This document shows positions 1 through 6,039 of a stretch of 43,724 nt of DNA, in pieces. The stretch's first letter is position 1; the number at the start of each line of letters is the position of its first letter. The stretch is taken from the NCBI GenBank assembly GCA_029263395.1, contig JAJCXO010000091.1:1-43724 (forward strand), written 5' to 3'. The position numbers and the translations under genes are program-made. The notes beneath the pieces are model-generated. The model was not told the DNA's origin and did no database searches. It worked only from the letters and a program-made list of their open reading frames with translations. This DNA comes from Acidobacteriota bacterium (lineage in GTDB: Bacteria > Acidobacteriota > Thermoanaerobaculia > Multivoradales > J023).

Positions 1-239
1 CGAATGGGGCCACTCTTGCTGCGGCGTGATCCGAGTTCTTTCTCAAGAGCCATGATGTGTGGTGCAAACCGGTCACAGAGTTCTCCCACAGCCGTAGCGA
101 ACGCCTCCTCGCTCGCGGTCTCTCTCATCCCCCAGTCAAGAAGATGGTTCGGCCCAGCAAGAACGGCATAGGCAAATCCCCGAGCCGTTGGATCGATACT
201 CAGTACCCACCAGGTGTTTTCAGGAGCTAGTCCTGACAT
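1..239 (-). CDS. RuvC-like nuclease, partial (C-terminus beyond window)
   Basis: The frame reads in from an ATG at 239 and runs off the left edge after about 79 residues. The N-terminus has a beta-strand motif, VLSIDPTARGFAYAVL, which matches the first strand of RuvC/RNase H-fold nucleases where the Asp binds catalytic metal. A second strand-like stretch, IMALEKEL, sits where RuvC-family proteins carry a catalytic Glu. The start overlaps the last 13 bases of the upstream HTH gene, so the two are probably translationally coupled. A RuvC-like resolvase in a mobile region could process branched DNA. It could also be another member of the RNase H-like fold, since only the N-terminal third is present. 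Confidence 0.5.
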   Translation of the reverse strand, partial: MSGLAPENTWWVLSIDPTARGFAYAVLAGPNHLLDWGMRETASEEAFATAVGELCDRFAPHIMALEKELGSRRSKSGPI

Positions 240-622
240 ACGTCAATGATGTTGTGCTCGCTGGAAGAGAGCGCTACTAATGACTCAAGCTTTCGCAGAC
301 GCAACCCTTCGGTCGATTCCTCGCGTAGCTCTCGGACAAGAAGATCCGCACGGATGGCTATTTGCTCTTCGACTTGTTGGTACAATCCGGCAAACAGATC
401 GTGGGCAGGAAACCCAAGAATCGCCGTATAGCCAAGCGCACGCTCGAGTGTCGGCATGTGCATACCGCGTTCGTGGTATGACACCACATTCTTGCCTGCC
501 ATATCGAGCAAGAGTGCAATGTCCTGCTGAGATAGGGCTAGTCTTCGACGAGCCGTCCGTAGGTAGTTACTGAGGTGTACGTGATCCATATACTGAAAGA
601 GTACAGCCAACAGCAACTTCAT
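227..622 (-). CDS. XRE-family helix-turn-helix regulator
   Basis: This 131-residue protein has a HTH_3-type DNA-binding domain at about residues 18-75: an LRTARRRLALSQQDIALLLDM recognition segment followed by SYHERGMHMPTLERAL. The C-terminal half is charged and helical, as in small dimeric repressors. An alternative start is the ATG at 589 (MDHVHLS), which begins right before the domain; neither start has a clear Shine-Dalgarno. A promoter-like pair lies at 637-665 and a direct repeat TTAAAGA sits at 622-628 and 640-646, so autorepression is plausible. It diverges from the recombinase module and is coupled to the RuvC-like gene downstream. It probably controls that module, but this is inferred from position only. 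Confidence 0.8.
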   Translation of the reverse strand: MKLLLAVLFQYMDHVHLSNYLRTARRRLALSQQDIALLLDMAGKNVVSYHERGMHMPTLERALGYTAILGFPAHDLFAGLYQQVEEQIAIRADLLVRELREESTEGLRLRKLESLVALSSSEHNIIDVCQD

Positions 623-636
623 TAAAGACTGATTAA

Positions 637-665
637 GTGTTAAAGAATTGCCACTTCGCCGTCAA
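637..665 (-). promoter_or_regulatory. Promoter of the HTH / RuvC-like pair, with repeat operator
   Basis: On the minus strand TTGACG (665-660) is separated by 17 bases from TAACAC (642-637). The direct repeat TTAAAGA at 640-646 and 622-628, 18 bases apart, overlaps the -10 box and the predicted transcription start, a fitting place for the repressor to bind its own promoter. Only sequence similarity to the sigma-70 consensus supports this. Confidence 0.45.
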
Positions 666-766
666 TATGTAAGCGGAGGGCTCAATCCCCTCTCATCCCT
701 CATAAGACAAAGTATTAGAACAAATCTAGGCTTTTCCGCAATCGTGCAGGAACTAGACTGTACGAG

Positions 767-970
767 ATGATTCCTCCCCACAATATAGACGAGTTCAAGA
801 GACTCTACAGCAGAAGATTTGGCGTCAAGCTCTCGGACGCAGACGCTCGGGTTAAGGCACGCAAGCTCATCAATCTCTTCAAGTCCGTGTATCGCGTTGA
901 CGACCCCCAGGTTGTCAACTCCAAGTCTCCGCACGGTCTGGTCTATACTGAAGATGATGGGAACCAATGA
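767..970 (+). CDS. Small conserved protein preceding serine recombinase
   Basis: This is a 67-residue protein with a helical core: IDEFKRLYSRRFGVKLSDADARVKARKLINLFKSVYR in order, of which the pattern 'EFKRLY..FG..LSD.DA..KA..L.NLF' is the recognisable part. I recall closely similar small proteins immediately upstream of serine recombinases in Patescibacteria genomes; their function is not known to me. Its stop codon overlaps the recombinase start by about 17 bases, so the two are almost certainly co-translated. A recombination directionality factor or recombinase partner is a reasonable guess from position, but there is no direct evidence. Confidence 0.65.
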   Translation: MIPPHNIDEFKRLYSRRFGVKLSDADARVKARKLINLFKSVYRVDDPQVVNSKSPHGLVYTEDDGNQ

Positions 971-2696
971 TATAAAATATTTTGCATACGTACGAAAATC
1001 ATCTGAGAGCAAGAAACGGCAGATGCTCTCTATCCCCCGGCAGAAGGATGATATCCGAGAGCGCTTTAGTGATCTTGACATTGAGTTTATCGAAGAAGAA
1101 CGTAGCGCATTTAAGTATCAAAATCGGCCGGAGTTCACCAGCATGCTCAAGCGGATTGAACGGGGTGAGCGTACCGGACTCATTGCCTGGCATCCCAACC
1201 GTCTTTCTCGCAATGAGAAGGATGCGGGCGAGATCACGTATGGCGTGCGACACGGCACAATAGAGGACTTGAGATTTTGTGCATATACATTCGACAACAG
1301 CCCCGAAGGCATCATGATGCTCCAATTTGCGCTCAGCCAGTCTCAGTATGAGTCAGCGAGTAAAAGCCCCTTCGTAAAATCAGGTCTCGCGAAGAAGGCC
1401 CGCATGGGCCATCCGCCGTATCAACCCATCATTGGCTACCAGAGCAAGGCAGGACGTGAAACCGGCGACAAAGAGTGGGAACCGGATCCCGTGCGGTTCA
1501 GTTTGGTGCAAGAGATGTGGGAGATGATGCTCTCCGGTCGGAATGCGCCGCCACAAATCCTCAAGATCGCGACCGATGAATGGAGACTGAGAACACCGCG
1601 ACACAAATCCATTGGCGGCAAAGCAATGGCACGCAGTGCGATCTATCGAATGTTTACCGATCCAACCTATACAGGACGCTTTGAGTACCCAAAGGGCTCT
1701 GGCAAGTGGCACAAGGGTGCCTACCCTCCAATCATCACGTGGGACGAATTTGAACGGGTGCAACTAATTCTTGGTAGAAAAGGAAAGCCGCGACCAAAGA
1801 AGCACACCTTCGCATATCGAGGGCCTATCCTCTGTGGCGAGTGTGGCTGCGGCGTAACCGCAGAGCAGAAGATTCATATCGTCTGTTCCGCCTGCAAACG
1901 AAAGTTCTCGGGTATCAGCAAGACCGAATGCCCTGGCTGCAACACCGATGTTTCAGAGATGAAGAGCCCTACTATTCGAAAGTACATACTGTACCACTGC
2001 ACTAAAAACAAGGAGCCGTGCTCACAGGGCTCGATCAACCAACAAGATCTAGAAGAGCAGATCTCGTCTGTGCTCCAAACCATTGAGATACCTCCCGAGT
2101 TCAAGGAATGGGTTCTCGGCTATCTCAAGAGGCAGAATCATGAAGAGTTTAAGAACCAAGGCCTCGTCGCCAAGAACCAACAAAGGGATCACACAACGTG
2201 TGTCAAGAGGCTCGACGGACTCATCGACATGCGTGCCAATGGCGAGTTGACCAGTCAGGAGTTCACGAACAGAAAGACGGCACTCGCACGTGAGAAAGCA
2301 CGGCTAGAAGCTCTTCTTGACGGAGGCAATGGGCGGACTGATAGCTGGGTCGAGATTGCGGAGAATGTACTGAGCTTCGCTGAACGAGCACGCTCAGAGT
2401 TCGAAAATGGCGACCTAGAGACGAAAAGAAGCATCTTTGCGTCGTTAGGTTCGAACCTCTCTTTGATCGACAATAGAGTCAGTATTCAAGCCGATCATCT
2501 ACTGTTTCCACTTGGACCCGTTGCTCGAACCGCGAAGACGGTTCATGAGTCGCTTCGAACCAAGAAAGAGCCGTCAACCACACGCGAAATGGGACTACTC
2601 TATGACCAACGTCCCTCAATGCTGCGAGCACGGGAAACCGTTCGAACTATGATCACATCACTATACCCTAGTTTCAAACTCATTGAATTCACATAA
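954..2696 (+). CDS. Large serine recombinase (site-specific integrase/resolvase)
   Basis: This 580-residue protein has the three-part layout of large serine recombinases. The N-terminal resolvase domain holds YVRKSSES with the likely catalytic Ser at about residue 16, then LSIPRQK, GLIAWHPNRLSRN and the helix leading to SPFVKSGL. A Recombinase domain follows at about residues 175-280. A zinc ribbon spans about 293-360 with CGECGCG, CSACKRK and CPGC pairs. A coiled coil then runs through about 400-480. The reading frame stays open upstream to 819, but ATGs at 954/957 place the start directly at the resolvase domain and in overlap with the small upstream gene, so I chose 954. The sequence style, including RKSSES, resembles Patescibacteria recombinases. 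It likely integrates or excises the surrounding element. Confidence 0.92.
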   Translation: MMGTNDIKYFAYVRKSSESKKRQMLSIPRQKDDIRERFSDLDIEFIEEERSAFKYQNRPEFTSMLKRIERGERTGLIAWHPNRLSRNEKDAGEITYGVRHGTIEDLRFCAYTFDNSPEGIMMLQFALSQSQYESASKSPFVKSGLAKKARMGHPPYQPIIGYQSKAGRETGDKEWEPDPVRFSLVQEMWEMMLSGRNAPPQILKIATDEWRLRTPRHKSIGGKAMARSAIYRMFTDPTYTGRFEYPKGSGKWHKGAYPPIITWDEFERVQLILGRKGKPRPKKHTFAYRGPILCGECGCGVTAEQKIHIVCSACKRKFSGISKTECPGCNTDVSEMKSPTIRKYILYHCTKNKEPCSQGSINQQDLEEQISSVLQTIEIPPEFKEWVLGYLKRQNHEEFKNQGLVAKNQQRDHTTCVKRLDGLIDMRANGELTSQEFTNRKTALAREKARLEALLDGGNGRTDSWVEIAENVLSFAERARSEFENGDLETKRSIFASLGSNLSLIDNRVSIQADHLLFPLGPVARTAKTVHESLRTKKEPSTTREMGLLYDQRPSMLRARETVRTMITSLYPSFKLIEFT

Positions 2697-2736
2697 GCGG
2701 CTAAAGCTTTGATACATACTCAGTCATCGAGTCGAC

Positions 2737-2805
2737 AACCGTATCAAATCGATCATGTTAACCGTATCAAAAACACTATCTTAACCGTATCACCAGTGAT
2801 ACGCG
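2737..2805. repeat. Iteron-like direct repeats, 3 copies at 23-bp period
   Basis: The core AACCGTATCA occurs at 2737-2746, 2760-2769 and 2783-2792, exactly 23 bases apart. The inverted core TGATAC also occurs at 2710-2715 and 2797-2802, flanking the array. Regular spacing of about two helical turns is typical of iterons bound by replication initiators. The array lies between the convergent recombinase and winged-helix genes. It could instead be a recombinase or regulator binding site. Confidence 0.7.
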
Positions 2806-2837
2806 AAATAATAAAAGGAAGTAATAAAAAGAAAGAT
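2805..2837. other. AT-rich tract next to iterons (possible DNA-unwinding element)
   Basis: About 33 bases made almost only of A, T and G purine runs (AAATAATAAAAGGAAGTAATAAAAAGAAAG) follow the iterons directly and end at the 3' end of the initiator-like gene. In iteron origins such a tract is where strands open. The identification rests on position and composition alone. Confidence 0.4.
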
Positions 2838-2842
2838 GGAAG

Positions 2843-3235
2843 TTAGCTCTTCTCTGTGTGGGGACAGCTCGGCTGTTTCCAGTGCCGTGTACTCAAAAGT
2901 GTATACCGATTGCTACGCTTCCCCTTCGAGCGTTCAACTCGGATCAGTCCATGCTCCTCAAGCACACCGATCGCCTTGAAGACCGTGTTCCTGTTCCCCA
3001 CTCCTGCCGCGCTCATGATCCGCTCCGCTGATGGGAAGCATCGCTGTGTGTGGTAGTTGGCATGCCGGGCTAACACTAGGTAGATCAGAGTCACGGTTGG
3101 CTTGAATACACGAAGAAGCCCCTTGTCGACATACTCGTGGTCTATGTAGAGGCGTGTGTTCTTTTTCTTGGGGCGAGGTGTGCTCCGTACGCGTGTTTGG
3201 TGATGGGTAAGGTGATCTCCAATGTGCCGCGTCAT
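2843..3235 (-). CDS. Winged-helix initiator-like DNA-binding protein
   Basis: This is a protein of about 130 residues with a basic N-terminus (RPKKKN) and a winged-helix domain. The conserved run is YIDHEYVDKGLLRVF, then a helix LIYLVLARHAN, then CFPSAERIMSAAGVGNRNTVFKAIGVLEEHGLIRVER, whose last part is a DnaD/Rep-like helix-turn-helix plus wing. I recall similar helix-turn-helix proteins close to serine recombinases in Patescibacteria. The iteron array and AT-rich tract start 6 bases past its stop, which fits a replication initiator acting on a nearby origin. ATG 3235 is preferred because GAAGAG lies just upstream; an in-frame ATG at 3280 would add 15 residues. A transcriptional regulator is the alternative. 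Confidence 0.65.
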   Translation of the reverse strand: MTRHIGDHLTHHQTRVRSTPRPKKKNTRLYIDHEYVDKGLLRVFKPTVTLIYLVLARHANYHTQRCFPSAERIMSAAGVGNRNTVFKAIGVLEEHGLIRVERSKGKRSNRYTLLSTRHWKQPSCPHTEKS

Positions 3236-3451
3236 AAGATAGGTCTCTTCATGGTATCGCTCTTCGCAGCCACACTCCACGAGTGTGTAGGTAGCAAGGA
3301 ATGATCTTCACTTCTGAGAGTGCTGAGATCACATTGAAAGAAATCGAAGGGCCTGTGGGAACGGCGGAAAGGTGTGAGGGTGGAAGGGGCGGACGGGCAG
3401 CTTTCCGCGGTTTCCATAGGGCATCTGGTTCCCGGTTTTCCAGACTTCAGC

Positions 3452-3485
3452 AAAAAGACCCGTCACAGCTGCCGCCGTGACGGGT
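3452..3485 (-). terminator. Rho-independent terminator for the frameshifted gene
   Basis: Read on the minus strand, ACCCGTCAC (3485-3477) pairs perfectly with GTGACGGGT (3466-3458), followed directly by CTTTTTG. This 9-bp stem with T-run lies 40 bases after the stop of the minus-strand gene at 3525. Confidence 0.8.
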
Positions 3486-3524
3486 AGAACCGGGGTTGGC
3501 CCGGGGTGATGAGAAACGAGAGAG

Positions 3525-4422
3525 CTAGCCCAGGGGAAGGCGTGTCCTCTCTCCAGCAGCACGCACGAACTCCTCAAGCAGAGCCCACAGACCAGGAACG
3601 CTGTGCTCAAACAAGAACTCCATCCGTGACACCTCGTCACGCCGTTTGGTTAGCTCAGCTATAGCAGCGACCTTCACCGTCGGGCGGATCATCCGAGCTT
3701 GTTTCCTCCGGTTCTCGTTGGCACCCTTGCCAAGCAATGCATCGACAAGATTCAGCAAAGCACACGCATGGATGTTCTCGAGATCGATCGATGGATCCCT
3801 CAGGACATCATCCAAGTCACTCGCACTCTTGAGCGCGTTGCGGCACAACTGGCCCGGAGGTGACAGTGGGTCATGACATCGGATCACCAGATCCAGGACG
3901 ACCCGCGCCTCAAGACACTCGTCAGAGGACAGCAGTACACGAAGAAGCGTCTCACGTGACTCTTGAGCAAGGCCGAGAGTCTTGTCGATCAGCTCGGCAA
4001 CTCCCTGAAAGTCTACCCACGATCGCGTCAACCTGAATCCTGAGCCGGTCGATACTCTCAAGCCATTCATTGGCAAACTCCACCCAGTTCTGTGCAGAGA
4101 TGATTGCGCTTGCAAGAAGCGGTATTGCTGCTCTGCCACATCGCTCTCTCGTCTCGTGACGAAACAACACCCCTGCTCGCCGCGGTTCCTGGGCCATCCG
4201 TGCGAGATCAAGGCGAATCTCTTTGATGTGGTCTTCTGGTATCTGGATCCGTTTGGCTCGGGCGACCGTCACCAAGTCATCGGCGAAGGCTCCAAGCTCC
4301 CGGTGAAGTGCCTCGATGTCGACGAGCGTCTCTCGGAGCAACTCGTACGCAACGGGGTATGGATCGGGGCAGACGGCAAGAAGATCGACAAGTCCGAAGA
4401 AGAGACGACGTTGGTCATTCAC
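3525..4422 (-). pseudogene. Unknown-function gene with a single frameshift
   Basis: Two overlapping minus-strand frames make one protein of about 298 residues. The first runs from ATG 4422 (MNDQRRLFFGLVDLL) to about 4018 at SIDRLRIQVDAIV. The second picks up at DFQGVAELIDKTLG and continues to the stop at 3525. The switch falls in a GGG run at 4016-4018: with one G fewer the frame continues smoothly. Both halves are helical and leucine-rich, without motifs I recognise; one stretch is LENIHACALLNLVDALLG. The terminator at 3452-3485 shows the unit was built as a single gene. It may be a real pseudogene, an assembly indel, or less likely programmed frameshifting. I cannot name a family. Confidence 0.65.
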
Positions 4423-4862
4423 CTAAAGGACAGTACGCCCACATTGCTCTCGATTGATCGTTTGCGCTCACCATTCACCGCTTCACCTGCCCCACGGTCG
4501 GGGGTTGTGTCGACAGGGCATCTGTTGCCGCACTGCTTCTGAATGGCGCGCCTTTTCTCCGCTCGATACAGATCAGAGTCTCTGCGTCATGAGAAAAGCT
4601 CGCTCGTCACTTTCACCTACCGATCGGTACGGAGTAGTGTCATTTGGGAGTTGGAGCATGAGCGTGGCACTTCAGCCGCCCATGTCTTCAGCTCACTGGA
4701 GGTGACACGATGTTGGTCAAAACTGCACTTCAATCTGGAGCTGGGCCAGGAGTAACACCTATCGGCTAGCCGTTCTCCATGGCGAGGGCATAAACCTGTG
4801 TCCTCGCCACTTGTGCGCTAGGGTCTCGTGATATTCTCTGAGCTGACTGGTGAAAGTATGTG
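4423..4862. other. 440-base region without a supported gene; holds one hairpin
   Basis: Short frames here show no motifs or plausible composition. The notable element is a 10-bp stem, GGCGAGGGCA (4781-4790) with TGTCCTCGCC (4799-4808) and an 8-base loop, about 55 bases before the TPR gene. It has no T-run, so it may be a leader structure rather than a terminator. The stretch probably holds the promoter regions of the divergent genes on either side, but no convincing -35/-10 pair stands out. Confidence 0.4.
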
Positions 4863-5963
4863 ATGCCGTACTCTAAGAAGCATGCCAAGCGACTGCTGCG
4901 AGAGCTTGATCTTCCAAGCGGTGTAGCACACGTACTGAGGCATCCGAGCTACTGGGATCCTGGCTTCGTGACGCTCTTCCTTGACCGTTGCGATCACGAG
5001 ATTTTTCACGATCCGCAGACTGGCCTCGCACTCGCTCGTGTAGCTCCAGACCTTGCGCTTCTGGTTCCTGAAGGGACAACTCCAGACGAGCACCGAATAC
5101 ATCGGGAGCGACTCGTCCGTGCATACGCAACGCTTGGTGGTGCGTATCGAGCGGTTGGTAGGCCAGACGACGGCAACGAGCCGTATCGACGCGCTCTCAA
5201 ACTATCGAGCACGATCTCACCCTTAGCCCAGGCTGATTTGTATCAACGCCTTGCTGCACTTCGGGCATATCAAAAGCGATTTGATGATGCGACGATGCTG
5301 CTCGAGAAGGCCATTGGTGTTTTCAGGGAACACGAACGATACGACGAGCTTGGATGTGCCTTTGCCGTACTCTCGTTTGCGCACATCGAAGCCGAGCGCT
5401 ATTCAGAGACACTCAAGGCCGCAAGCGAGGCTCTCTGCTACACCGATCCGAAGAAGAATGAACGAGTCCATTACTCAGCACTTCACAACTTCATCTGTGC
5501 GGCGATCCGTTCAACCGATCTGGAGGCACTTGGAGCGGCCTGGCCAAAAATTCGTGAAGCGAGACGCTTGATCCGTCGGCACCGTCGAAGCCTGCCCAAG
5601 CTCAAGCTCTACTGGGTTGAAGGGCTCCTGCTTCACAAGCTGCACCTCACGAAACGCGCCGAGCAGCTGTACGAGAAGGCTCGGAAGGGCTTTGTAGAAC
5701 TTGACGCAGTCTATGAGATCGCGCTCGTTGATCTCTCACTCTCGACTCTTTACTGCGTCGAGGGACGGTGGGATGAGCTTGAGCGACTTTCCCGCGAGAC
5801 TCTCGAACGATTCACTGCTCTCTCTCATACCGACAGTGAGACGATCGCTGCTTTGGAGCTGTGGGTGAGGTCAACGGAGGCTCACACTCTCACGCCACTC
5901 GTGGCTATTGCTATTCGGGATACGGTGATTCGTCGCACGGCAGCGCATCGCGGCGTGCCGTAG
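4863..5963 (+). CDS. Tetratricopeptide-repeat protein of acidobacterial type
   Basis: This 366-residue protein has no signal peptide. After an N-terminal helical region (HAKRLLRELDLPSGVAHVL) it carries an array of TPR-like helix pairs. Examples are AYATLGGAYRAVGRPDDGNEPYRRAL, LYQRLAALRAYQKRFDDATMLLEKA and DLSLSTLYCVEGRWDELERL, spread over about residues 95-330. TPR arrays bind other proteins, so this is probably a cytoplasmic scaffold or sensor. I recall the N-terminal pattern (a short segment, then FLDRCDHEIFHDPQTGLALARVA) from many Acidobacteriota proteins. A GTG at 4860 directly precedes the chosen ATG 4863, and GGTGAAAG upstream is a weak ribosome site. It ends 76 bases before a convergent gene. 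Confidence 0.75.
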   Translation: MPYSKKHAKRLLRELDLPSGVAHVLRHPSYWDPGFVTLFLDRCDHEIFHDPQTGLALARVAPDLALLVPEGTTPDEHRIHRERLVRAYATLGGAYRAVGRPDDGNEPYRRALKLSSTISPLAQADLYQRLAALRAYQKRFDDATMLLEKAIGVFREHERYDELGCAFAVLSFAHIEAERYSETLKAASEALCYTDPKKNERVHYSALHNFICAAIRSTDLEALGAAWPKIREARRLIRRHRRSLPKLKLYWVEGLLLHKLHLTKRAEQLYEKARKGFVELDAVYEIALVDLSLSTLYCVEGRWDELERLSRETLERFTALSHTDSETIAALELWVRSTEAHTLTPLVAIAIRDTVIRRTAAHRGVP

Positions 5964-6039
5964 CGAATTTCGGCTTCAATTCATTTCAGGAGGGGGCGCG
6001 CCAGTGCTTGAAGAGCCACTCCTCTCACGGATTGCTAGC

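Noticed and set aside
2737-2805. CRISPR array at the 23-bp repeats
   Set aside because: Only a 10-base core is shared and the interval is 13 bases, far shorter than CRISPR repeats or spacers; no cas genes are present.
4543-4755. Possible 70-residue gene in the gap before the TPR gene
   Set aside because: No ribosome site, no motif, and two other frames are equally open here.
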